Below are positions 50,713 through 60,715 of a stretch of 64,000 nt of DNA, piece after piece. Numbering within the stretch: the first letter of the stretch is position 1; each line of letters opens with the position of its first letter. The notes beneath the pieces were generated by a model. That model searched no databases, was not told the origin of the DNA, and saw nothing but the letters and a program-made list of their open reading frames with translations. The stretch is from Achromobacter dolens. Lineage in GTDB: Bacteria; Pseudomonadota; Gammaproteobacteria; Burkholderiales; Burkholderiaceae_B. Location: positions 124,001 through 188,000 of the forward strand of contig NZ_CADIJW010000003.1 in the NCBI RefSeq assembly GCF_902859745.1. Direction: 5' to 3'. The position numbers and the translations under genes are program-made.

Positions 50713-51997
50713 ATTCGTCCTGCGGCTCTTCGTGGTGCTGGCGGTCGGCTTCGTGATTTCCAACGAAGTCGTGGACCGTTCCGCCAACTACCTGTTCGAG
50801 CCGGTCAGCGACGCCTACACCCGCGAGTCGGTGCGCGGGCAGATCCACAGCCTGGTGCTGGAACTGTCGAAGGTCGAACCCGAAGCGCGGGCGGCCTACA
50901 TCGAAAAGCAGCTCAAGCCCTACTATGGCCTGGGCCTGCGCGTCTTCAACGCGTCGGACTACAACGCCAGCGACAGCGAGCGGCGCATCGTCGCTCGCGG
51001 CGATTTCTTCATCCGCGACAAGATGCAGACCTTCGTGGCCGCGATTCCCGGCCCTGGCCACCAGTGGCTCGAGGTCAAGCTGCCGCCCGAGCCGTCGTTT
51101 GGCCCGTGGGTGGTGGCGGCGGTCTACTCGGCCCTGGGGCTGCTGCTGTGCGCCTTCATGCTGGTGTGGGCGCTGCCGATCTGGCGCGACCTGGAGGCGC
51201 TCAAGACCGCCGCGCTGCGCATGGGGCAGGGCGACCTGGAGGCCCGCGCGCGGCTGTCGCGGCATTCCAGCATCGGCAACCTGGGCGACACCTTCAACCT
51301 GATGTCCGAGCGCATCGCCGCGCTGATCGGCAACCAGCGCGAGCTGACCAACGCCGTTTCGCACGAGCTGCGCACGCCGATCGCGCGCCTGTCGTTCGAG
51401 CTCGACATGATCAGCCGCGCCGAGGAGCCGGCCGAGCGCCAGCGCCTGATCGACGACATGAAGAGCGACGTCGCCGAGCTCGACAGCATGGCCTCCGAAC
51501 TGCTGATGTACGCCCGCCTGGAGCACAAGGGCGACGGCGTCGCGCTGCAGCCGCAGGACGCCCGCAGTTGGCTCGACGCGGTGGTGCAGCACGCGGGCTT
51601 CGAGGCGGACCACTCGGGCGTGCGCTGCGAAGTGGTGCTGTGCCAGGTGCGCGAGGTGCACCTGCACCAGCGCTACATGACGCGCGCGCTGCTGAATCTG
51701 CTGCAGAACGCCATCCGCTATGCCGGCGGCCGGGTCCAGGTCAGCCTGGTGTCGCCCGCGCCGCGCGAGTACGTGCTGATGGTCGACGACGACGGCCCGG
51801 GCATCCCGCAAGCCGACCGCGAGCGCATTTTCGAACCCTTCATCCGCCTGGACGAGAGCCGCGACCGCGGCACCGGCGGCACCGGCCTGGGGCTGGCCAT
51901 CGTCAGCCGCGTGGCGCGCTGGCACAACGGCACCGCGCAGGCCGCGGACAGCCCCTTGGGCGGCGCCCGTTTCATCGTCAGTTGGAAGGCGGCCTGA
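50705..51997 (+). CDS. Membrane sensor histidine kinase (RstB-like)
   Basis: 430 residues. First membrane helix 4-19, a small periplasmic sensor domain of about 110 residues, second helix about 134-158, HAMP linker, HisKA domain with phospho-acceptor H220 (NAVSHELRTPIARLSFEL) and HATPase domain with DDDGPGIP and GTGGTGLGLAI. It phosphorylates the upstream response regulator. The ATG at 50705 overlaps the regulator gene. The signal is unknown; RstB-type kinases respond to Mg2+ or acid in enterics, which may not hold here. Confidence 0.93.
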   Translation: MIKFVLRLFVVLAVGFVISNEVVDRSANYLFEPVSDAYTRESVRGQIHSLVLELSKVEPEARAAYIEKQLKPYYGLGLRVFNASDYNASDSERRIVARGDFFIRDKMQTFVAAIPGPGHQWLEVKLPPEPSFGPWVVAAVYSALGLLLCAFMLVWALPIWRDLEALKTAALRMGQGDLEARARLSRHSSIGNLGDTFNLMSERIAALIGNQRELTNAVSHELRTPIARLSFELDMISRAEEPAERQRLIDDMKSDVAELDSMASELLMYARLEHKGDGVALQPQDARSWLDAVVQHAGFEADHSGVRCEVVLCQVREVHLHQRYMTRALLNLLQNAIRYAGGRVQVSLVSPAPREYVLMVDDDGPGIPQADRERIFEPFIRLDESRDRGTGGTGLGLAIVSRVARWHNGTAQAADSPLGGARFIVSWKAA

Positions 51998-52037
51998 GGC
52001 TAGGGACGGGGGCGGGCCGCATTCATCCGGCACGCCT

Positions 52038-52088
52038 TTAACAAACTTAACAATCTGTCCTTCCAATCTTCACAAACTCCATACAAAG
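52038..52088 (+). promoter_or_regulatory. Direct repeats, candidate OmpR-type regulator binding site
   Basis: TTAACAAAC (52038-52046), TTAACAATC (52047-52055), TTCACAAAC (52069-52077) and CATACAAAG (52080-52088) share an ACAA core at near-helical spacing (9, 22 and 11 bases). They lie 70-120 bases before the lipoprotein gene and just after the two-component genes, as expected for an OmpR-family operator. Confidence 0.5.
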
Positions 52089-52157
52089 CGGGAAAGATCG
52101 GGATCGCGTCGCCGACTAGCATGACGGCAGTTCTCAGAAGAGGGTTGCCCGTTCGTC

Positions 52158-53261
52158 ATGTTTTCGCTCACCCGCCTGGCTGCCGCCGCCATGTTCCTGA
52201 TCGCCATGGGCGGTTGTCAGGGCGGGGCGCCGGCCGCGCCGCCGACGATATCCAAGGGCGACTATCCGGCGGTGGTGGCGTATCTGAAGCAGCGCATCGC
52301 CTATGACCTGGATGCGCAGCGGGTGCCGGGCCTGTCCATCGCCATCGTCGATGACCAGCGCACGGTCTGGAGCAGCGGCTTCGGCTATGCCGATTCGGCG
52401 CGTCATCGCACCGCCACCGGCGACACGCTCTACCGCGTAGGCGCCATCTCCAAGCTCGTGACCGCCGCGGGCGTGCTGCGCGCCGCCGACGACGGCCGCC
52501 TGTCGCTGGACATTCCGGCGGCCCAGGCGCTGCCGCAATGGGAGCTGGAGCCGCGCCGCGCCGCCATGCACTGGATGGGCACCTCTCCCTTCACCGTGCG
52601 ACGCCTGCTGGCGCTGCGCCCCGACACGCTGGAAGACACCATGGGCCGGGCCCGCGCCGACATGGGCTACGCCATGCTCGGCGAGATGGTGGCGCACGCC
52701 GCCGACGAACCCTTTGACGCCTACGTGCGCCGCACGCTGCTGCAGCCGCTGAACATCTCGCGCGCAGGCTTCCGGATCGCGGGCGCCGCCGACGACGCGC
52801 GCGAACTGCGCGCGGCCGGCTACCGCCGCGGCATGCCGTGGATCGAACAGTCGCAGCCGAACGAGGCCGCCGAAGGCCTGTGGGCCAGTTCCTCCGAAAT
52901 GGCACGCTTCTCCAGCATGCTGTTTGGCGGCGGCGCCTACCAGGGCCGCCGCATTCTCAAGGACGAATCCGCGCTCACGCTGCTCAATCTCGAGACGGTG
53001 GCCAGCGGCATGGACCTGGAATGCCGCCTGGCGCTGTCGTGGCTGGCGGCGCCCTGCGATGCCGACTACATCGCAGGCGACGCGCTGCGCGAACACAGCG
53101 GCGCCACCGAAGCCTTCCATGCCCGCTGGCTGCTGGCGCCGCGCGAAAAGCTGGCGGTGCTGGTGATGAGCAATGCCGACAGCGCCGAGCCGCTGGTGGC
53201 CTCGGTTTCGACCCTCGCGATGAACCTGATGCGCCAGGCCAAAGGCATGGCGCAAGAGTAA
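52158..53261 (+). CDS. Serine-hydrolase (beta-lactamase family) lipoprotein lacking catalytic residues
   Basis: 367 residues. Lipoprotein signal with lipobox MGGC (acylated C20). The fold matches class C beta-lactamase-like hydrolases: PGLSIAIVDDQRTVWSSGFGYAD, LYRVGAISKLVTAAGVL, MGYAMLGEMV, HSGATEAFHARWLLAP. But the SxxK motif reads A96-I-S-K99, so the nucleophile is Ala (codon GCC), and the Y-x-N motif reads R166-A-D168. The protein is therefore unlikely to hydrolyse beta-lactams or peptides by the usual mechanism; it may bind cell-wall ligands or act as a scaffold. Lies between the two-component system and mipA, probably co-regulated with it. Confidence 0.82.
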   Translation: MFSLTRLAAAAMFLIAMGGCQGGAPAAPPTISKGDYPAVVAYLKQRIAYDLDAQRVPGLSIAIVDDQRTVWSSGFGYADSARHRTATGDTLYRVGAISKLVTAAGVLRAADDGRLSLDIPAAQALPQWELEPRRAAMHWMGTSPFTVRRLLALRPDTLEDTMGRARADMGYAMLGEMVAHAADEPFDAYVRRTLLQPLNISRAGFRIAGAADDARELRAAGYRRGMPWIEQSQPNEAAEGLWASSSEMARFSSMLFGGGAYQGRRILKDESALTLLNLETVASGMDLECRLALSWLAAPCDADYIAGDALREHSGATEAFHARWLLAPREKLAVLVMSNADSAEPLVASVSTLAMNLMRQAKGMAQE

Positions 53262-53326
53262 GCACGCGCCGCGATTGCCGCGGCGTGGCCGAGTTTTTCC
53301 CCCAACCTCGTTTCCCGGATGTTCTT

Positions 53327-54226
53327 ATGAAGCGAAATCTCCCTATGTCCCTGATGCAGCGCCGCGCCGGCGCGGCGTGTTTGCTGGCCAGCCTGCCGGT
53401 GTTGTCGTTCGCCGCGGGCGGCCAGCAGGTCGCCGACAATTCGGTCTACGGTTCTCGCGGCGCCAGCTCGCGCGGCATCGAGGTCGCTACCGGCACCGAG
53501 AAACCGGCCGACGAGTGGAAATTCTACGGCACGCTGGGCGTCGGCTATGCGCCGCGCTACAGCGGCAGCGATGAAAGCTCGGCCCTGCCGATCGTCGGCC
53601 TGGGCATTCGCAGCCCGAACGGGTTCTTCCTGGACACCGCGCACGGCCTGGGCTGGGAGACGCAGGCGCTCAGCAGCACCTTCCGCTTCTATCTCGCGCC
53701 CAGCGCCTCGCGCAAGGATCACAAGAAAGGCTTCGAGGGGTCGAACAAGCTGCGCGGCATGGGCGACATCAAGAGCCGCGCGCAGATCGGCATGGACGCC
53801 GAGACGCAATGGGGTCCGGTGACGCTGTCGGCCACGGTGGCGCACGCGTTCAAGAAGGGCGACGACCGCGACGTGGGCAGCGCCTACACGCTGTTCAACC
53901 TGGGCGCCAGCACCACGGTGTACGAAGGCTCGGCCGGCTCGGTCTCGCTGGCGTTGAGCGGCAACTTCGGCGACGGCAACTACATGCGCACCTGGTATGG
54001 CGTGAGCGACCGCCAGTCCGCCAACTCGGGCTACCGCCGCTACAACCCCAAGGGCGGCCTGGAAAGCATCGGCCTGGGCGCGACCTGGGCGCTGCCGTTG
54101 AGCAAGTCGTGGTCCTGGTCGGTGGTGGGCGAAGCGCGCCGCCTTTACGGCGACGCGGCCGACAGCCCCATCGTGAAGGAGCGCAACCAGTACTCTGTCG
54201 GCACCATGGTGACGTACACGTATTGA
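53327..54226 (+). CDS. MipA/OmpV family outer-membrane protein
   Basis: 299 residues with a signal peptide (RRAGAACLLASLPVLSFAAG). Mature protein is rich in amphipathic strands with family text YGTLGVGYAPRYSGSDESS, NGFFLDTAHGLGWE and the C-terminal YSVGTMVTYTY. MipA links murein synthase to hydrolase in E. coli; OmpV-like proteins are outer-membrane beta-barrels. ATG 53327 chosen; ATG 53345 possible. It follows the degenerate serine hydrolase by 65 bases, giving a cell-envelope gene pair downstream of the two-component system. Confidence 0.9.
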   Translation: MKRNLPMSLMQRRAGAACLLASLPVLSFAAGGQQVADNSVYGSRGASSRGIEVATGTEKPADEWKFYGTLGVGYAPRYSGSDESSALPIVGLGIRSPNGFFLDTAHGLGWETQALSSTFRFYLAPSASRKDHKKGFEGSNKLRGMGDIKSRAQIGMDAETQWGPVTLSATVAHAFKKGDDRDVGSAYTLFNLGASTTVYEGSAGSVSLALSGNFGDGNYMRTWYGVSDRQSANSGYRRYNPKGGLESIGLGATWALPLSKSWSWSVVGEARRLYGDAADSPIVKERNQYSVGTMVTYTY

Positions 54227-54237
54227 GCGGGAAGGGA

Positions 54238-54259
54238 CCCTTTCCCGGACGGGAAAGGG
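54238..54259. terminator. Hairpin between convergent mipA-like gene and ugpC
   Basis: CCCTTTCCCG-GA-CGGGAAAGGG, 10-base perfect arms, 12 bases past the mipA-like stop. No T-tract. The hairpin could serve both strands. Confidence 0.55.
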
Positions 54260-54306
54260 CGGGGCGGGCCAGCCGGGCGTATCGCCGCCGGCCCCGCCGC
54301 GATGGA

Positions 54307-55395
<1,089 letters not shown>

Positions 55396-55442
55396 GAGTT
55401 ATTCGTATCGGAGTCGTTGTCGGGTGGGCGAGAGGGCGTACG

Positions 55443-56294
55443 TCACTTTTCAGTGTCGACCAGACCCTTGACGAACCATTTCTGCATCAGGATGACGACC
55501 AGCGCCGGCGGGATCATCGCCAGCATGGCGGTGGCCATGGTGATGTTCCATTCGGTCACGCTGTCGCCGCCGCTGATCATCCGCTTGATGCCGATGACGA
55601 CGGGGTACATGTCTTCCTGCGTGGTTACCAGCAGCGGCCACAGGTATTGGTTCCAGCCGTAGATGAACTGGATCACGAACAGCGCGGCGATGCTGGTCTT
55701 GGACAGCGGCAGCAGCACGTCGCGGAAGAAGCGCACCGGGCCGGCGCCGTCGATGCGGGCGGCCTCGATCAGCTCGTCCGGCACCGTCAGGAAGAACTGG
55801 CGGAACAGGAACGTGGCCGTGGCCGAGGCGATCAGCGGCAGCGTCAGGCCGGCGTAGCTGTTGAGCAGGCCCAGGTCCGCCACCACCTTGTAGGTGGGCG
55901 CGATCCGCACTTCGACCGGCAGCATCAGCGTGACGAAGATCATCCAGAAAAAGAACATGCGGCCGGGGAAGCGGAAATACACCACCGCGAAGGCCGACAG
56001 CAGCGAGATGGCGATCTTGCCGATGGAAATCGCCAGCGCCATGATCAGGCTGACGTACATCATGCGGCCCACCGGCGCGCCGGACGAGCCGCCGGACGAG
56101 CCGCCGAACAGCGCCTGCATGTAGTTGTCGACGAAGTGCGGACCGGGGATCAGCGACATCGGCGCGGAGGCCACTTCCTGCGCGGTCTGGGTCGACGCGA
56201 CGAAAGTGACGTAGAGCGGAAAGGCCACCATGGCCACCCCGCACAGCAGGATGACGTGGGCCAGAATATCCAGCCAGGGACGGCGTTCAACCAT
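55443..56294 (-). CDS. ugpE: sn-glycerol-3-phosphate ABC transporter permease UgpE
   Basis: 283 residues, six predicted membrane helices (first [27 protein letters not shown]), and the EAA loop [26 protein letters not shown] that contacts UgpC. Typical blocks [12 protein letters not shown] and [16 protein letters not shown] are characteristic of UgpE. Pairs with UgpA in the inner membrane. A short GSSGGSSG-type insertion (about residues 65-71) precedes the second helix. Confidence 0.95.
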   Translation of the reverse strand: MVERRPWLDILAHVILLCGVAMVAFPLYVTFVASTQTAQEVASAPMSLIPGPHFVDNYMQALFGGSSGGSSGAPVGRMMYVSLIMALAISIGKIAISLLSAFAVVYFRFPGRMFFFWMIFVTLMLPVEVRIAPTYKVVADLGLLNSYAGLTLPLIASATATFLFRQFFLTVPDELIEAARIDGAGPVRFFRDVLLPLSKTSIAALFVIQFIYGWNQYLWPLLVTTQEDMYPVVIGIKRMISGGDSVTEWNITMATAMLAMIPPALVVILMQKWFVKGLVDTEK

Positions 56295-56312
56295 TGTTAT
56301 CTGCCTCGAAAA

Positions 56313-57194
56313 TCAATACTGCACTTTGCGGTCGACGTAGCGGAACTGCACGACCGTCAAGGCAATCACAATGAACATCAGCACCACCGACTGGGCCGCG
56401 GACGAACCGAGGTCCAGGCCGCGGAAGCCGTCGCTGTACACCTTGTAGACCAGGATCGAGGTCGAGGTGCCGGGGCCGCCCTGCGTGGTGGTGTCCACCA
56501 CCGCGAAGGTGTCGAAGAAGGCGTAGATGATGTTGACCACCAGCAGGAAGAAGGTGGTGGGCGAGAGCAGCGGGAAGACGATGCTCCAGAAGCGGCGCGA
56601 CGGGCTGGCGCCGTCGATCGCGGCGGCCTCGATGAGCGAGCGCGGGATCGACTGCAGGCCGGCCAGGAAGAACAGGAAGTTGTACGAGACCTGCTTCCAG
56701 ACGGCGGCGATCAGCACCAGGATCATGGCCTGATTGCCGTCCAGGCGCGGGTTCCAGTCGACGCCGGCCTGGCGCAGGGCCACGGCCAGGATGCCGACCG
56801 AGGGCGAGAACAGGAACAGCCACAGCACGCCGACCACGGCGGGCGCGACGGCGTAGGGCCATATCAGCAGGGTCTTGTAGAGCCCGGCGCCGCGGATCAC
56901 GCGGTCGGCCATGACGGCCAGCAGCAGCGACACGCCCAGGCCGACCACGGCGACCAGGATCGAGAACACCGCCGTGACACGGAAGGAATCGAGGTAGGCC
57001 TGTTGCGAGAACAGCTCCATGAAGTTGTCGAGACCGACGAACTCGGAGGACAGGCCGAACGCATCTTCCAGCCGCATCGACTGCCACATGGCCTGGCCCG
57101 CGGGAAGGAAGAAGAAGACCACGGTAATGACGATCTGCGGCAGGAGCAGCAGATAGGGCAGGGTCTTGTGCCCAAAGACAACACGTTTTTCCAT
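56313..57194 (-). CDS. ugpA: sn-glycerol-3-phosphate ABC transporter permease UgpA
   Basis: 293 residues with six membrane helices and EAA loop [27 protein letters not shown]. The ATG at 57194 gives the usual UgpA N-terminus ([25 protein letters not shown]); an upstream open frame is not conserved. No clear Shine-Dalgarno precedes it. The 234-base gap to ugpB contains three inverted repeats. Forms the channel with UgpE. Confidence 0.94.
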   Translation of the reverse strand: MEKRVVFGHKTLPYLLLLPQIVITVVFFFLPAGQAMWQSMRLEDAFGLSSEFVGLDNFMELFSQQAYLDSFRVTAVFSILVAVVGLGVSLLLAVMADRVIRGAGLYKTLLIWPYAVAPAVVGVLWLFLFSPSVGILAVALRQAGVDWNPRLDGNQAMILVLIAAVWKQVSYNFLFFLAGLQSIPRSLIEAAAIDGASPSRRFWSIVFPLLSPTTFFLLVVNIIYAFFDTFAVVDTTTQGGPGTSTSILVYKVYSDGFRGLDLGSSAAQSVVLMFIVIALTVVQFRYVDRKVQY

Positions 57195-57315
57195 AGGGGG
57201 AACCCAAGGTACGAAAAACGGCGGTTGGATTAACCGCCGCTTGAAACCGCCGGCCGGGAAGCGGCACCGGCCTGGCTCGAGGCGCCCGAAGGCGCCGACA
57301 CGCATAAGCACGATA

Positions 57316-57350
57316 GGCTTAAAGCCCCAAAATAACCAGGGCTTTAAGCC
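57316..57350. terminator. Inverted repeat between ugpB and ugpA
   Basis: GGCTTAAAGCCC-N11-GGGCTTTAAGCC, 12-base perfect arms. With CAAGCCCC/GGGGCTTG (about 57366-57411) and GTTCCGGG-G-CCCGGAAC (57408-57424) it forms a series of structures downstream of ugpB, fit to stabilise the ugpB message or limit read-through into ugpAEC. Confidence 0.6.
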
Positions 57351-57428
57351 TCTCTTGAATCACGCAAGCCCCTGTCGCGAAACGGAAATCGTGCGTGACG
57401 GGGCTTGTTCCGGGGCCCGGAACGGGCG

Positions 57429-58742
57429 TTACTTTACACTCTTCTCGAACTTTTCCAGCAGCTCGTTGCCGCGCTTGACGATGTTCTCGGCGCCATCCTT
57501 GGCCGAGACCTTGCCCGACACGATGCGTTCGATTTCAGCGTCCTCGATTTCACGGATCTGCGGCAGGAAGCCCAGGCGCAGGCCGCGCGATTGCGCGGTG
57601 GTTTCGACGTTCAACTGCTTGACGCCGACTTCGGTGCCCGGGTTCTTGTCGTAGAAGCCTTCCTTCTTGGTCAGCTCGTAGGCGGCCTTGGTGACGGGCA
57701 CGTAGCCGGTCTGCTGGTGCCAGCGGGCGGCGATTTCCGGGCTGGCCAGGAACTTGAAGAACGCGGTCACGCCCTTGTAGGTTTCCGGCTTCTTGTTGGC
57801 GAAGACCCACAGCGAGGCGCCGCCGATGATGGTGTTCTGCGGCGCGCCCTGCACGTCGGCGTAGTAGGGCAGGGTCGAGGTGCCGAATTCGAACTTGGCG
57901 TTCTTGGCGATGTTGGCGCGCAGGCCCGACGAACCGGTGATCATGGCGCACTTGCCGCTGATGAACAGCGAGTTCGGCTCGTCGCCGCGGCCGCCGTACA
58001 TGAAGATGCCTTCCTTGCCCAGCTTGGCCAGGTTTTCCAGGTGGCGCACGTGCAGCGGGGTGTTGATGGCGATGCGGGCGTCCAGGCCGCCGAAGCCGTT
58101 ATCCTTGGTGGCGTACGGCACGTTGTGCCAGGCCGAGAACGTCTCCAACTGGACCCACGACGGCCACGAGGTGGTGTAGCCGCATTCCTGGCCGGCGGCC
58201 TTGAGCTTCTGGCCGGCGGCGGCCAGCTCTTCCCAGGTCTTGGGCGGCTTGTCGGCGTCCAGGCCAGCCTTCTTGAAGGCGTCCTTGTTGTAGTAGAACA
58301 CCACGGTCGAGCTGTTGAAGGGCATCGACACCAGCTTGCCTTCGGCCGACGAGTAGTAGCCGGCCACGGCGCCGATGAATTCCTTCGGGTCGATCGGGTT
58401 GCCGGCTTCTTCCGACATCTGCTGCACCGGCTTGATGGCGCCCTTGGCGTACATCATGGTGGCGGTGCCGACTTCGAACACCTGGAGGATGTCCGGGGCG
58501 TTGCCGGCGCGGAACGCGGCGATGCCGGCGTTCATCGATTCACCGTAGTTGCCCTTGTAGACGGCCTTGACCTGGTAGTCGGGGTTCTTCTTGTTGAACT
58601 CGTCGACCAGGCCGTTCACGCGGTCGCCCAGCGCGCCTTCCATCGAGTGCCAGAACGTGATTTCGGTGGCCGCGTGCGCGGAAGCGCCCGCGAAGGCCGC
58701 CATGACGGCGGCAAAGGTGAGGGCAATTCGGTGGGATCGCAT
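57429..58742 (-). CDS. ugpB: sn-glycerol-3-phosphate periplasmic binding protein UgpB
   Basis: 437 residues. Signal peptide IALTFAAVMAAFAGASAHA, cleavage before ATEITFWHSMEGALG, the exact start expected for mature UgpB. Further family blocks VKAVYKGNYGESMNAGIAA, FNSSTVVFYYNKDAFKKAG and GECGYTTSWPSW-like text. The ATG at 58742 has GAGGAAA upstream. First gene of the ugp operon, divergent from proC; no Pho box was recognised in the 193-base gap. Confidence 0.95.
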   Translation of the reverse strand: MRSHRIALTFAAVMAAFAGASAHAATEITFWHSMEGALGDRVNGLVDEFNKKNPDYQVKAVYKGNYGESMNAGIAAFRAGNAPDILQVFEVGTATMMYAKGAIKPVQQMSEEAGNPIDPKEFIGAVAGYYSSAEGKLVSMPFNSSTVVFYYNKDAFKKAGLDADKPPKTWEELAAAGQKLKAAGQECGYTTSWPSWVQLETFSAWHNVPYATKDNGFGGLDARIAINTPLHVRHLENLAKLGKEGIFMYGGRGDEPNSLFISGKCAMITGSSGLRANIAKNAKFEFGTSTLPYYADVQGAPQNTIIGGASLWVFANKKPETYKGVTAFFKFLASPEIAARWHQQTGYVPVTKAAYELTKKEGFYDKNPGTEVGVKQLNVETTAQSRGLRLGFLPQIREIEDAEIERIVSGKVSAKDGAENIVKRGNELLEKFEKSVK

Positions 58743-58935
58743 GAGAGGTTTCCTCCAGTTGGGCGTGTCGCGACCGGGTTGTCCGGGCGCGGAAAACACG
58801 TCACCTTATGAATTGTTTGTGACAAAACCGTGACTTTCACATCACTTAAAACGCCTGTCAAATTGCGCGTTTTAGGCGCGAACGAACATTTTCTTTTTTT
58901 TCCCGCCGGAACAGGCCGGTTTACAATCGCATGCT

Positions 58936-59769
58936 ATGAAAAACGAACTTTCGATTGCGTTCATCGGCGGCGGCAACATGGCCGCCGCGCTGGCTTCCGG
59001 TCTTGCGGGCAAAGTATGCCCCGCCGGCAGCATTCATGTCATTGACATTAACCAGGATTCGCACGCCGCCTGGCAGGCGCGCGGCATGACCACCGCGACC
59101 GCCCCGGACGAGGCCCTGGCGCGCTGCCGCGTGTGGGTGTTCGCGGTCAAGCCACAGAACATGAAAGACGTTGTGGCTTCCACGCGTCAGTGGTTGCGCG
59201 ACGACACTTTGGCGATAAGCGTGGCGGCCGGCATCCGCGCCGATACGCTGGCCGGCTGGCTGGGCACGCCCGAGGCGCCGTGGCGCCGCCTGGTGCGGTG
59301 CATGCCCAATACTCCCGCGCTGGTCGGCGCCGGCATCACCGGCCTGGCGGCGCTGGATGGCGTGGGGCAGGCCGACCGCGACCTGGCCGCCACCATGCTG
59401 GCCAGCGTCGGCGAGGTGGTGTGGGTGGCCGATGACGCGGCGCTCGACGCCGTGACGGCGCTGTCGGGCAGCGGTCCGGCTTATGTCTTCCTGTTCCTCG
59501 AAGCCCTGATCGCCGGCGGCCAGAAGGTCGGCCTGACGGCCGAGCAGGCGCGCCAGTTGGCGCTGGGCACTTTCGCGGGCGCCACCAAGCTGGCGGCCGA
59601 ATCGTCCGAGCCGCCGTCGGTGCTGCGCGAGCGCGTCACTTCCAAGGGCGGCACCACCGCCGCGGCGCTGGCCGCGTTCAATGCCGCCGGCTTCGCCGGC
59701 ATCGTCGAGGACGCCATGGCCGCGGCCGCGCGGCGTTCGCGCGAGCTGGCCGAGGAGTTCGGCAAGTGA
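58936..59769 (+). CDS. proC: Pyrroline-5-carboxylate reductase
   Basis: 277 residues. N-terminal NADP-binding motif FIGGGNMAAALASGL, then VKPQNM, RCMPNTPALVGAGITGL and the C-terminal dimer domain with TALSGSGPAYVFLFLEAL and the TSKGGTTAAAL motif. It makes proline from pyrroline-5-carboxylate in the cytoplasm. The stop overlaps the next gene by 4 bases, indicating co-translation. Confidence 0.96.
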   Translation: MKNELSIAFIGGGNMAAALASGLAGKVCPAGSIHVIDINQDSHAAWQARGMTTATAPDEALARCRVWVFAVKPQNMKDVVASTRQWLRDDTLAISVAAGIRADTLAGWLGTPEAPWRRLVRCMPNTPALVGAGITGLAALDGVGQADRDLAATMLASVGEVVWVADDAALDAVTALSGSGPAYVFLFLEALIAGGQKVGLTAEQARQLALGTFAGATKLAAESSEPPSVLRERVTSKGGTTAAALAAFNAAGFAGIVEDAMAAAARRSRELAEEFGK

Positions 59770-60320
59770 GCGTGGCCAAGGCGCGCTTTGCCCCCATGAG
59801 CCGGGCGCAGTTCGGCATCGCCGTGCTGTGCATGCTGCTGGTGGTGGTGGGCTCGAACATCCTGGTGCAGGTGCCGCTGAACGACTGGCTGACCTGGGGC
59901 GGCCTGTCGTATCCGGTGGCCTTCCTGGTGACCGACGTGCTCAACCGCCGTTTCGGCCCCGCGGCCGCGCGGCGGGTGGTGTGGTTCGGTTTCGCCGCCG
60001 CGCTGGCGGTGTCGGTGTGGGTGGCGTCGCCGCGCATCGCGCTGGCCTCGGGCCTGGCCTACATTTGCGCGCAACTGGTCGACATCCAGGTGTTCGATCG
60101 CCTGCGTGACCAGCGTTGGTGGCGCGCGCCGCTGGTCTCGGGCGTGCTGGGTGCGATCCTGGACACCGCGGTGTTCTTCAGCGTGGCCTTCGCCGCCACC
60201 GGCACGCCCTGGGTGACCTGGATGATGGGCGACCTGGCGATCAAGCTGGCCGTCAACATCAGCATGCTGGCGCCGTTCCGCGCCCTGATGTGGAACCTGG
60301 CCAAACCGGCCAACGCCTGA
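59766..60320 (+). CDS. VUT-family (YhhQ-like) queuosine precursor transporter
   Basis: 184 residues with about five to six membrane helices (for example FGIAVLCMLLVVVGSNILVQVPL). Family text LTWGGLSYPVAFLVTDVLNRRFGPAAARRVV fits the VUT/DUF165 family. E. coli YhhQ imports the queuosine precursors preQ0 and preQ1. Starts at GTG 59766, overlapping the proC stop as GTGA. No operon link to queuosine genes here, so substrate is inferred from family only. Confidence 0.85.
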   Translation: MSVAKARFAPMSRAQFGIAVLCMLLVVVGSNILVQVPLNDWLTWGGLSYPVAFLVTDVLNRRFGPAAARRVVWFGFAAALAVSVWVASPRIALASGLAYICAQLVDIQVFDRLRDQRWWRAPLVSGVLGAILDTAVFFSVAFAATGTPWVTWMMGDLAIKLAVNISMLAPFRALMWNLAKPANA

Positions 60321-60715
60321 TTTTCGAAAAAACGGCGATTATTATTAACGGGATAATCATTATCCGTAAGACTCGCGTAAGTACTGTATGAAAATGCGAA
60401 GTCAAACGATGTATTAATGATTATTCATATAAATCGCCTGCCATGTTTTTGCCCGCGGCGCCATGCGCCATCACAGGCGCCGCGCGGATTTCTCCTGCGT
60501 TTTCACGCACTTGTCGCGGTAATCCGTCACGATTAAAGGTTTGTCGTGAAATATTGGGGATTACACGCAGTGACAGTATGTCGGCTTGCTTCCAGAATAC
60601 CGGCCACACCGTGTTTTTGCCCAAGAAGCCGGCGACGCGCGATACGGGTTGCGGGGTATCCACCCGACAGGCCGGATCGAACAGAGCCGCTCAAAACCTC
60701 GCTGGAGAACTCCGC
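60321..60715. other. 395-base intergenic region with Fur-like sites and hairpin
   Basis: A+T-rich at its left (60330-60440). It contains the Fur box at 60346-60364, a second weaker copy near 60413-60428 (AATGATTATTCATAT) and a hairpin GCGGCGCC-N13-GGCGCCGC (60455-60483). An 80-codon open frame on the minus strand has no protein-like features. It may hold an unannotated iron-controlled small RNA or be the scar of a lost gene. Confidence 0.6.
60346..60364. promoter_or_regulatory. Fur box without an evident target gene
   Basis: The stretch GATAATCATTATC (60352-60364) is a perfect 6-1-6 Fur palindrome, identical to the right 13 positions of the consensus. The nearest downstream gene start (livJ, 60716) is 352 bases away, and the upstream gene has already ended at 60320. 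Confidence 0.75.

Noticed and set aside
52158-53261. Annotation as an active beta-lactamase or resistance gene
   Set aside because: The nucleophilic Ser and the Tyr/Asn motif are replaced, so activity by the usual mechanism is not supported.
60421-60663. 80-codon open frame on the minus strand in the proC-livJ gap
   Set aside because: No ribosome site, no recognisable domain, and its composition looks like non-coding sequence.
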